From: Clostridiales bacterium
GTDB taxonomy: Bacteria > Bacillota > Clostridia > Oscillospirales > Oscillospiraceae
Length of the DNA stretch: 17,598 bases
Assembly: GCA_019420945.1 (NCBI GenBank)
Contig: JAHZGF010000064.1
Location: forward strand, 365 to 17,962
Direction of reading: 5' to 3'
In this document: positions 1 to 5,824 of the stretch, piece by piece
Layout of the letters: the number at the start of each line of letters is the position of its first letter
Position numbering within the stretch: the first letter of the stretch is position 1
Notes under the pieces: model-generated
Told to the model about the DNA's origin: nothing
The model's input: the letters and a program-made list of their open reading frames with translations, nothing else
The model's database searches: none
Translations under genes and position numbers: made by a program

Positions 1-43
1 TACTCGATTTTTCTATCTTTGCTGAAAGTTATCCGCGTAAACA

Positions 44-136
44 GTTCTTTAGAATTATACCTCGTTCTTTGGATTCTGTATGAATCAGGCCATCACCACT
101 ATACTATTCTTTAGAACAAAAGCGAGTTCTAAAGGA
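44..136 (+). promoter_or_regulatory. Four repeated GTTCTTTAGAA-like boxes upstream of the XRE gene (putative operator)
   Basis: Four related boxes begin with TTCT at 45, 65, 107 and 127. Two are full palindromes, TTCTTTAGAA at 45-54 and 107-116. The other two are degenerate, TTCTTTGGAT at 65 and TTCTAAAGGA at 127. The start-to-start distances are 20, 42 and 20 bp, close to whole turns of the helix, so bound proteins would sit on one face of the DNA. The boxes flank a possible -10 (TATACT, 100-105), and the last box runs into the Shine-Dalgarno of the XRE gene. XRE repressors commonly autoregulate through palindromes of this kind. The boxes and spacing are seen directly; the binding protein is inferred to be the product of 149-466. 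Confidence 0.55.
100..105 (+). promoter_or_regulatory. Possible -10 element of the XRE gene
   Basis: TATACT at 100-105 matches the sigma-A -10 consensus at five of six positions and lies between the second and third operator boxes. It would start transcription near 112, inside the box at 107-116, as expected for an autorepressed promoter. No good -35 is seen at 17 bp spacing (TGTATG at 77-82 is weak), so the call is tentative. Confidence 0.35.
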
Positions 137-148
137 GGCGGTGGCAGG

Positions 149-466
149 ATGGATGCAAGAGCAGTTGGACAAAGAATCAAGGCTGCAAGGGAGAAAAAGA
201 ACATGACACAAGAAGATCTTGCCGCCTGCATTGACATTAGCCCGACCCATGTGAGCGTGATTGAACGCGGAACCAAGATTCCGAGGATGGACACTTTCGT
301 AGCGATTGCAAATGTGCTTGGCGTATCTGCGGATGACCTTCTGGTGGATGTGGTGGATCGAGCGACTGCCGGAGTTGCTTCGGAGCTTTCTGCCGCCATC
401 GAGGCGCTCCCTCACGAAGAAAGGATGCGGGTCTTAAAAGTAGTGTCTGTATTGGTAGATAGATGA
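149..466 (+). CDS. XRE-family helix-turn-helix transcriptional regulator, 105 aa
   Basis: This is a Cro/C1-type DNA-binding regulator, probably an autorepressor. Residues about 5-62 form the helix-turn-helix: a basic first helix (RIKAAREKKNMTQEDLA), a recognition region around SPTHVSVIERG, and the usual IANVLGVSADDLL end. The C-terminal 40 residues are an acidic, helical tail (LSAAIEALPHEERMRVLKVV), probably for dimerisation. The ATG at 149 was chosen because it has a strong AAAGGAGG site at 131-138 with 10 nt spacing and begins just before the family motif. An in-frame ATG at 80 has no ribosome site and would add a low-complexity leader. The gene is followed at once by an intrinsic terminator and preceded by operator boxes. 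Its targets may include the large leftward operon, but that is inference. Confidence 0.9.
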   Translation: MDARAVGQRIKAAREKKNMTQEDLAACIDISPTHVSVIERGTKIPRMDTFVAIANVLGVSADDLLVDVVDRATAGVASELSAAIEALPHEERMRVLKVVSVLVDR

Positions 467-505
467 GTGTGGAAGAGCTTTCGGCTCTTCCACGCTTTTT
501 CTTTT
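467..505 (+). terminator. Intrinsic terminator of the XRE gene
   Basis: A perfect 10-bp stem (GTGGAAGAGC at 469-478 paired with GCTCTTCCAC at 484-493) closes a TTTCG loop. A run of T broken by one C follows at 496-505. The stem starts 2 nt after the stop codon of the XRE gene, so that gene is a one-gene transcription unit. Confidence 0.9.
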
Positions 506-544
506 TCCTCTGTCAAAATGTGAGTGATTTCGACATTCTTATGA

Positions 545-566
545 TGTTATACTTGCGCCAAAGAAC
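545..566 (+). promoter_or_regulatory. Extended -10 promoter with an overlapping CAAAGAAC box
   Basis: TGTTATACT at 545-553 is an extended -10 element (TG, one base, TATACT), giving a start near 560. The box CAAAGAAC at 559-566 is the reverse complement of the GTTCTTTG found in the XRE operator (64-71), and it covers the predicted start. The -35 region is weak (TGATTT at 525-530), as is usual for extended -10 promoters. It lies about 45 nt upstream of the small gene at 598. Confidence 0.45.
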
Positions 567-597
567 AAGAGAAAAGTCTAAAGACGGAGGAATATCC

Positions 598-825
598 ATG
601 AAAAACTTTGAAGAGATTATTGCGAAAATTGCCAGGGAGAACGGAACCACGCCAGAAAATGTACTCCGTGAAATGCAGTTGGCTATTGATCATGCTTACG
701 ATCACCATGACAAGGAGGCGCAAAAGTTATGGGATATGATGTCATTCAAAAGCGACAGACCGACACCGGAAGAGTTCATCTTTCAGGTGGCAATGATGCT
801 GGATAAAAACGGATCATTACATTAA
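598..825 (+). CDS. Small Spo0A C-terminal-domain-like protein, 75 aa
   Basis: The 75-residue protein (starting MKNFEEIIAKIARENGTTPE) resembles the stand-alone proteins of Clostridia annotated as 'sporulation initiation factor Spo0A C-terminal domain'. Recognisable parts are the helix with ENGTTPENVLREMQLAIDHA, the aromatic W in AQKLWDMM, and the closing RPTPEEFI helix. In Spo0A this domain binds DNA; here there is no receiver domain, so any role would be phosphorylation-independent. The ATG at 598 has GGAGG at 586-590 with 7 nt spacing. A longer frame opening at 463 would run through the upstream terminator and was rejected. The gene has its own promoter and faces the end of the leftward operon. 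The identification is from remembered family sequences, not a search. Confidence 0.72.
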   Translation: MKNFEEIIAKIARENGTTPENVLREMQLAIDHAYDHHDKEAQKLWDMMSFKSDRPTPEEFIFQVAMMLDKNGSLH

Positions 826-889
826 ATTGGATGCTCTGACCATGTTGTAGCGGGTTTCCCTCTGCTATCTTCTCGGTGGCTTTATAGCC
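826..889. other. Convergent intergenic region
   Basis: These 64 nt separate the 3' ends of two converging transcripts. On the - strand there is a short hairpin (GGCT/AGCC around 879-890) and an imperfect one around GGGAAACCC. Neither is followed by a T-run, so I see no confident terminator for either direction. Confidence 0.3.
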
Positions 890-1129
890 TTAGTCATTGA
901 ACAAGGCATCGTATTCCTTAATTCGATCTATCCAATCCAGTTCCCTTTGCCGCTTTGCATTATCATCTATGACAATCGCCTCGGGATAAACCTTCAGGAT
1001 TGCCTCCTTCATCTTGCGCTGTTCCGCCTTTGTGGTAGGAATCCGTTTCTTGCCGCCATACCAGGTTTTCTTCAGCTTTTGCGTCACATCGAAGGCCGGC
1101 GCAGGAGCCTTTTTCTTTTTTCCAAACAT
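890..1129 (-). CDS. Small lysine-rich protein of unknown function, 79 aa
   Basis: I do not recognise this protein. It begins MFGKKKKAPAPAF, with a basic N-terminus and an Ala-Pro spacer, continues through a second basic stretch (KKTWYGGKKRIPTTKAEQRK), and ends in an acidic helix (RIKEYDALFND). No membrane segment or cysteine is present. The ATG at 1129 is preferred to the in-frame TTG at 1132 because GAGGTG lies 5 nt before the ATG but only 2 nt before the TTG. The ribosome site begins just inside the stop codon of the upstream gene, so the two are translationally coupled. It is the last gene of the leftward operon. Nucleic-acid binding is possible from the charge but unproven. Confidence 0.7.
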   Translation of the reverse strand: MFGKKKKAPAPAFDVTQKLKKTWYGGKKRIPTTKAEQRKMKEAILKVYPEAIVIDDNAKRQRELDWIDRIKEYDALFND

Positions 1130-1141
1130 CAATGCACCTCA

Positions 1142-2110
1142 TCAATCCATGCTGCCATCGCCTTTGTTACCTCCAAACTCGCAGCCGTATTGATGACCGT
1201 GGCCATAGTACCATCGTCCATAGCGATACCCATAGTGGGGAGGGCAGTTGGCGCAGTCCCCGTTACAATGTCCGTTATGCTGGTGTCGTTCGCTGTGCCG
1301 GGAAACTGCATTGATTCCGGCAATCGCAGCGAATAGCGTTCCCCAAAAGCCCAATCGAGGTGCTGCGGATTCCTGATAAGATATGTCCTCGTAGATGGGC
1401 TCATTGTGAAGTTCCAGATGATGCTTTTTCGCAATCTTCAAATATGTATCGTCTGGGAGTACATCATACAACTCCTCAGCTTGATTGGCATCAAATGTCC
1501 CTTGGGCGGTCAGCGACATTTTTTCAATGAGGGATTCCGAAATTCCAAAATCGAGCCACTCCATGATTTGCTGCGGAGCGAACCGCACCTTGCCCTGTAA
1601 CGATTTCTCAATCAGAGTCTCGATAGTTGCCTGGTCAAGATAATCCCTCAAAATATCAAGCTGCTCAGCGTCAAAGCATCCCGTGACTTTCATTACCATC
1701 GTTTTGAAGGTCTCTTCATCTGCGCAGTCAACCAACTCCATAATCGTTGCCGGTGCATATTGGTCGCTCGTAGCCTTTTTCAGAAGTGTCTGGAATACTT
1801 CATCATCCATGCAGCCGGTGAGGGTATCCAACGCTTCATCGGAAAGTGTTCCTTGGACGGAGGAAACGACACGCTTCATCGTCGCTGTATCCACGCAGCA
1901 ATTCAAATCCTCAATATTCTCGACTTGAAAGGTGACACCGGCATCCAAGGCTCTGTTTATCAGCCGACTTGCGGCCTTTTCATCACACAATTCCATAGCT
2001 ACTTCGGTGACTTCAGCCGGGGAGCCATAGGAGGTGAGGGCGGAAAGCCGTCGAATCTGTGTACTCGTCGCCCAGTCATAGAACTTTTCGTAATATTCAT
2101 CCCAAGTCAT
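1142..2110 (-). CDS. Tandem helical-repeat protein with His/Cys-rich C-terminal tail, 322 aa
   Basis: The family is not recognised. After a short N-terminus (MTWDEYYEKFYDWATSTQIR), residues about 32-231 are a run of seven degenerate units of 26-30 residues, each with an acidic turn and a helix. Examples are DDEVFQTLLKKA (102-113), DEETFKTMVMKV (131-142), DQATIETLIEKS (159-170) and DDTYLKIAKKHH. A solenoid-like scaffold is the natural reading. Residues 253-269 (LGFWGTLFAAIAGINAV) are hydrophobic and could be a single membrane helix. The last 50 residues are unusual: His, Cys, Gly and Tyr rich, with CNGDCANC and HGHQYGC, suggesting metal or cofactor binding. GAGGTG precedes the ATG at 2110. It follows the SIMPL gene by 20 nt in the same operon. 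Confidence 0.8.
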   Translation of the reverse strand: MTWDEYYEKFYDWATSTQIRRLSALTSYGSPAEVTEVAMELCDEKAASRLINRALDAGVTFQVENIEDLNCCVDTATMKRVVSSVQGTLSDEALDTLTGCMDDEVFQTLLKKATSDQYAPATIMELVDCADEETFKTMVMKVTGCFDAEQLDILRDYLDQATIETLIEKSLQGKVRFAPQQIMEWLDFGISESLIEKMSLTAQGTFDANQAEELYDVLPDDTYLKIAKKHHLELHNEPIYEDISYQESAAPRLGFWGTLFAAIAGINAVSRHSERHQHNGHCNGDCANCPPHYGYRYGRWYYGHGHQYGCEFGGNKGDGSMD

Positions 2111-2130
2111 TTCCGCACCTCACATTCTGA

Positions 2131-2790
2131 TTATCGAATCTCCCAGACGAAAGTGGCTGTGTCGCTTACATCAATGTCATCCGGTTCGATGTCCATATCG
2201 GCCATGGCTCCCATCGGCATCGCCAAGCACTTTTCATCAAGCATATATTCAGTGCGTGAGACAACATTGAGTTCGCCCCAATTATAGTCGATGGCGAGCA
2301 GATCTCCCAGCGCCACATTCGAGGCTTCGCAAAGAATTTCCGCTTTTTCCCGTGCGTTGATCGTTGCGGATTTCAAAAGCTTCTTGTTGACCGCAGACGG
2401 GTCTTTTACTGTGAAGGCGATGGACAGCTCTGGTTTGGCAAGACATTTTGAGATTGCGGAAAGGGACTGCGCCAGCCGCCTTGTGTCGAAATCAAATTCA
2501 ACTTTGAGCCGGTGATTGCAGATATATCCGTTGAATACGCTTTTATAGTTGCCGTTTCTGTCTTTTACTCGTTCATAGTCTGTGCGAACATTGAAATTCA
2601 CGGTTTTTACAGACTTCTTCTTAAATCCGACAGATTCCAGCGCCTTGTTTAGATAGTCAATCTGGAGTGCGGCCTGTTCCATCGCTTTTTCGTAGTTCGT
2701 ATCCTGCGCTTCAAGGCTCATGGAGATGACGATGTAATCCGGCGGAGTGGAGACTCTGCCAACTCCTTTTACGGTTATCGTCCTTGACAT
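2131..2790 (-). CDS. SIMPL domain (DUF541) protein without a signal peptide, 219 aa
   Basis: The start (SRTITVKGVGRVSTPPDY) is the hallmark opening of SIMPL/DUF541 proteins, which are mostly secreted or periplasmic proteins of poorly known function. The rest fits: NYEKAMEQAA helix, LNKALESVGFKKKSVKTVNF, the ICNHRLKVEFDF strand, and ARE-KAEILCEASNV near residue 150. Here no signal peptide or membrane segment precedes the domain, so the protein should be cytoplasmic, which is odd for the family. Tandem in-frame starts exist at 2793 and 2790; the second has 7 nt spacing from GAGG and is preferred. The first ATG overlaps the TGA of the 57-aa gene by 1 nt. The role in this operon is unknown. Confidence 0.85.
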   Translation of the reverse strand: MSRTITVKGVGRVSTPPDYIVISMSLEAQDTNYEKAMEQAALQIDYLNKALESVGFKKKSVKTVNFNVRTDYERVKDRNGNYKSVFNGYICNHRLKVEFDFDTRRLAQSLSAISKCLAKPELSIAFTVKDPSAVNKKLLKSATINAREKAEILCEASNVALGDLLAIDYNWGELNVVSRTEYMLDEKCLAMPMGAMADMDIEPDDIDVSDTATFVWEIR

Positions 2791-2792
2791 CA

Positions 2793-2966
2793 TCACACCT
2801 CTTTTCTGTTTTCCTTGTCACGCTCTGCTTTCCACCGTTCAAATTTCTCAACATTCTTGGGGTCGGAATAGAACTCCCTGCAAGATTGCAGCAGTGTACG
2901 GCAGAGGGCTTTCATTTCATATTCTGGGATTTGGCTAAAATCAATCAGGGGTTGTTCTTCGCTCAT
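2793..2966 (-). CDS. Small hypothetical protein, 57 aa
   Basis: This short frame reads MSEEQPLIDFSQIPEYEM, then ALCRTLLQSCREFY, and ends in a strongly charged helix (FERWKAERDKENRKEV). Its coding status rests on its position: AAGGTGG lies 7 nt before the ATG at 2966, and its TGA (2795-2793) overlaps the first candidate ATG of the SIMPL gene (TGATG). An in-frame ATG at 2969 is a weaker start. The predicted fold is two or three helices with no membrane segment; C24 and C31 (numbering from 2966, approximate) are the only cysteines. The family is not recognised. The coupling suggests it is made together with the SIMPL protein and may be its partner. Confidence 0.7.
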   Translation of the reverse strand: MSEEQPLIDFSQIPEYEMKALCRTLLQSCREFYSDPKNVEKFERWKAERDKENRKEV

Positions 2967-2978
2967 CATGACACCACC

Positions 2979-3044
2979 TTACAGGGACTTCATCACATCC
3001 AGCAAGTGCTGATGATTGTTATCGTATTCAATAGAAGCTCTACT
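2979..3044 (-). pseudogene. Possible C-terminal remnant of a lost gene
   Basis: Between the desulfurase stop (3040) and the 57-aa gene, a frame is open for 21 codons (reading SIEYDNNHQHLLDVMKSL near its end) with no start codon. Its TAA lies directly against the AAGGTGG site of the next gene, which is how a true upstream gene would be coupled in this operon. It may be the tail of a gene whose body was replaced when the desulfurase gene arrived. Chance is a real alternative because the frame is short. Confidence 0.25.
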
Positions 3045-4164
3045 TCAAAATTCGCAAAAGTGCATCAACGATTTCGTCGATATCGCCTTCTGTATTGTTC
3101 TTTCCTAACGACAATCGTATTGTTCCCTTTGCCAGTTCTGGCTCCAGTTTAATCGCCTGCAACACATGGGATATTTGTGTTTCTCTGCTATTGCAGGCTG
3201 AACCAGTAGAGACACAGATTCCCATCAAATCCAATCGGTGCAAGAGGGCTTCACCACTGTAGCCGGGGAAAGAGAGACTGATGTTCCCGGGGATATGTGC
3301 TGCGCTCCCATTTCTGGAAAATCGTACATTCGCATCTGACAAGCCCATGATTAGTTTGGTTTCCAGCCGAGTTAAATGCTCCGCTGTATCTTTCAGTCCA
3401 TCTACACATTTTTTTAATGCAGCCGCCATACCTACAATAGATGCGATATTCTCTGTGCCCGCCCTCATGTGGTTTTCCTGACTGCCGCCACTTGCGTATG
3501 GAGCCAGCGGCGTCCCTTTTCGGACATACAGGAAGCCGATACCTTTGGGACCATGGAATTTGTGGGCGGAAGCAGAAAGCATATCTACACCAAGATCGTT
3601 CACATCTATTTTGATATGTCCAACCGCCTGAACAGCATCGGTATGAAACATTGCGCCAACGGAATGAGCAATGGCAGCTAACGCTGGAATGTCCTGAATG
3701 GAGCCTATCTCGTTGTTGGCGGCCATAATAGAAACCAGCCGAGTATCCGGTGCAATGTGTTCTGACAGCGTTGCGGTATTTACTTTGCCGGTAGAATCTA
3801 CCGGCAGATAAAAAACGGGATAGCCCATTCTTTCAATATCAGCGCACGGACGCAAAATCGCATGGTGCTCAATGGCTGATGTTATAAATCCGTGTTTTTC
3901 CGGGTCGAGAAATGCAGTTCCCTTTATTGCCCAGTTGTTGCTTTCCGTACCACCTGAAGTGAAAAATATTTCGTCAGGTTGAGCGCCAATACACTGGGCA
4001 ATGATTTCCCTCGATTCCCGCAGAGCTTTTTTGGGCGCTCTCGCAAATGAATAGGGCTGCGAAGCGTTTCCGTATTCTTCTAAAAGATATGGTTGCATCG
4101 CCTCAAACGCATCAATATCCAGTTGTGTTGTGGCTGCATTATCCGCATAGATAAAACGCTTCAC
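3040..4164 (-). CDS. Cysteine desulfurase (NifS/IscS/DndA type), 374 aa
   Basis: This PLP enzyme removes sulfur from L-cysteine as a protein-bound persulfide. All key features are visible: the ADNAATTQ opening, H100 in AIEHHA, the PLP-site lysine K202 in SASAHKFHGPKG, and the catalytic cysteine C324 in STGSACNSRE. The C-terminal RLSLGKNNTEGDIDEI matches the family, and the length is normal. The start is a GTG at 4164 with GAGGTGG upstream. It lies 9 nt after the six-cysteine gene and in the operon of a PAPS-reductase-type BrxP. By analogy with DndA/SspA in DNA phosphorothioation, it may supply sulfur or Fe-S clusters to BrxP. A housekeeping IscS/NifS role cannot be excluded from sequence alone, but the position argues for a dedicated enzyme. 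Confidence 0.93.
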   Translation of the reverse strand: MKRFIYADNAATTQLDIDAFEAMQPYLLEEYGNASQPYSFARAPKKALRESREIIAQCIGAQPDEIFFTSGGTESNNWAIKGTAFLDPEKHGFITSAIEHHAILRPCADIERMGYPVFYLPVDSTGKVNTATLSEHIAPDTRLVSIMAANNEIGSIQDIPALAAIAHSVGAMFHTDAVQAVGHIKIDVNDLGVDMLSASAHKFHGPKGIGFLYVRKGTPLAPYASGGSQENHMRAGTENIASIVGMAAALKKCVDGLKDTAEHLTRLETKLIMGLSDANVRFSRNGSAAHIPGNISLSFPGYSGEALLHRLDLMGICVSTGSACNSRETQISHVLQAIKLEPELAKGTIRLSLGKNNTEGDIDEIVDALLRILK

Positions 4165-4173
4165 AATCCCACC

Positions 4174-4371
4174 TCATTCAAATAATTTACAGCCTTCCTC
4201 TTTGAACTCCTCGATTTTATCAAGCAATTCCTCAACAGTACACCCAAGATATTCGGCAAGGCAATCCATACAGTAGAAATTCTCCATGTCTTCGCCCAAT
4301 AGTTTTTTGTTAATACCGATGGTGTTCTTGTTAAGATTATTTTTACCGCAGATGATACAATCAATTTTCAT
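4174..4371 (-). CDS. 65-aa six-cysteine (putative zinc- or Fe-S-binding) protein between brxL and the desulfurase
   Basis: The protein has two CxxC pairs, C5/C8 (CIIC) and C34/C37 (CMDC), plus C44 and C61. This is the layout of a small zinc ribbon or Fe-S carrier. The middle (NLNKNTIGINKKLLGEDMENF) is basic then acidic, and the end is a helical acidic stretch (VEELLDKIEEFKEEG). The ATG at 4371 overlaps the last 11 nt of brxL, with GGAG 7 nt upstream inside brxL, so it is translated together with BrxL. The desulfurase follows after 9 nt. I infer a sulfur-relay, adaptor or cluster-assembly role beside the desulfurase. The family is not recognised and metal binding is a prediction only. Confidence 0.8.
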   Translation of the reverse strand: MKIDCIICGKNNLNKNTIGINKKLLGEDMENFYCMDCLAEYLGCTVEELLDKIEEFKEEGCKLFE

Positions 4372-5812
4372 AAGGAATCTCCTTCAGCGAGAAAGAAGGC
4401 ACATCCTTACCCTTGAACTCCACATCGAGAATCCCAAGCTGCCGTTTGATGATTTTACGCATACGGACAGCAGGACGAAGGCAATATTGCTGGAATCCCT
4501 TTGGATTGATGTCCCGTGCGCTCCGCACATTCGGGAACAACAGCTTCAAATATGCTGTTGCAATGCGCTTTACGGCCTCCGTGTCACGGGTATCTGCCCT
4601 ATCAGGAACATCAATAATTTGATCAACAATCGCTCTATAACTCACATCATTGCGAAGCTCGTGCAAAATGGTGCAGAAGTATTCTGAATTTAACGCCCAG
4701 CCGGACAGCTTCAAATCATCATTCATTCTTGGTATATCCCAACCCTTGATGAAACCATGGATTCGGTCTACCAATGCACTTTCTTGAAATAGTGAGGGCA
4801 GCTCGGAGAACATATTCTGCCACTCATCCATATTATCCTGTGCGATGTTACCCAGGAAGATGATGCCTGCATCAGATTTCCCCTCGTAGCCACCGATGTT
4901 AAACTGTCCATACTCCATATATCCCTGCATGATAGAGCGCATTTCGTTCACATCGCCAAACTGCACCAACTTTACCTCATCTATTGCGATAAAGTCGTGG
5001 CCGGTAACAAAGCCGGGAGTCTTCCGAGCGGTATCATAAAACATTTTTGCCCGAGTTACCTTTCCGCCATCTGTTAGAAGACCATATTTACTCACATGGC
5101 CAAATACATAGGACTTGCCAGTTCCTTTGGGTGCAAGCTCTATCAGATTGAGGCGTTTCTCCACAAAGGGAAGAATGCGTGTCAGCATGGAAAGCTTTTG
5201 TTCCTCACTTTCATACCCGCCCGCATTGTAATCTATGGCCCCTAACAGCACATCAATCCACTCGGAAGTTGTAAATTCATTCCGAACATCCTTGTAATAA
5301 TCAAGGTCAATAGTATAAGGGCAGAAATTTGTAAATCCAGTAAGGCGAATTTTCCCTGGAATTTTAGGCTTCGCAGTGTCATCCGGGGGTCGATAGCCGA
5401 GCTCGACCACACCCCAGACCTCCTGCCCACTGATAAGCTCTCCACGATACTGATCCCATGTAGACACATCAATCATGGTTTCTTTATTTGTCAAACCGAA
5501 GTCGGGCAATGAAAAGGTGATTTCTCCGGTTTTTATGCTTATATCGACAGAAATCTTGGTCAGGAGTTTGACACGCTCGTTATCGTTAATGATTCTATCT
5601 TTGATTCTGACCCATTCTTCTTTATTCGGAAGATAGGTGCGGATAAAATCCGTAAGTTCGTCTATGTCCAGATTACCTTCATCATCAGCAAACTTTTTGA
5701 GCAGCCAGTCTCTCAAAAACGATGGCAGACCTAACGCAGAAAAGAAGTTGCTTTTCTTCAAATCCTTGTAGACGACCATTTCATCGAAACAATCCCGAAG
5801 TTTTTCGGTCAC
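4361..5812 (-). CDS. brxL: BREX protein BrxL, short type-4 form (AAA+ ATPase without Lon protease domain), 483 aa
   Basis: This is the Lon-related BREX component. The N-terminal half (to about residue 180) is the conserved BrxL region, with the LSKISVDI-like and GYRPP strands. The AAA+ core has Walker A APKGTGKS (227-234), Walker B FIAIDEV (274-280), a sensor asparagine in FLGNI (319-323) and a putative arginine finger in LVDRIHGFI (347-355). The BrxL of type 1 systems is near 680 residues; this one ends about 130 residues after the ATPase core and has no visible Lon Ser-Lys protease dyad. It therefore probably acts as a DNA-interacting ATPase rather than a protease. The GTG start at 5812 has AAGGAGG 7 nt upstream, overlapping the pglZ stop. 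It is the fourth gene of the P-C-Z-L set. Confidence 0.88.
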   Translation of the reverse strand: MTEKLRDCFDEMVVYKDLKKSNFFSALGLPSFLRDWLLKKFADDEGNLDIDELTDFIRTYLPNKEEWVRIKDRIINDNERVKLLTKISVDISIKTGEITFSLPDFGLTNKETMIDVSTWDQYRGELISGQEVWGVVELGYRPPDDTAKPKIPGKIRLTGFTNFCPYTIDLDYYKDVRNEFTTSEWIDVLLGAIDYNAGGYESEEQKLSMLTRILPFVEKRLNLIELAPKGTGKSYVFGHVSKYGLLTDGGKVTRAKMFYDTARKTPGFVTGHDFIAIDEVKLVQFGDVNEMRSIMQGYMEYGQFNIGGYEGKSDAGIIFLGNIAQDNMDEWQNMFSELPSLFQESALVDRIHGFIKGWDIPRMNDDLKLSGWALNSEYFCTILHELRNDVSYRAIVDQIIDVPDRADTRDTEAVKRIATAYLKLLFPNVRSARDINPKGFQQYCLRPAVRMRKIIKRQLGILDVEFKGKDVPSFSLKEIPYEN

Positions 5813-5824
5813 GAGTATCCCTCC

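Noticed and set aside
80..148. Longer start for the XRE regulator at 80
   Set aside because: There is no ribosome site before 80, and the added leader is not family-like. The ATG at 149 has a strong AAAGGAGG.
463..597. Longer start for the Spo0A-C-like gene
   Set aside because: The extension runs through a strong terminator hairpin and the likely promoter; the ATG at 598 has a proper GGAGG.
826..889. Bidirectional terminator between the converging genes
   Set aside because: The hairpins are short or imperfect and lack a T-run on either strand.
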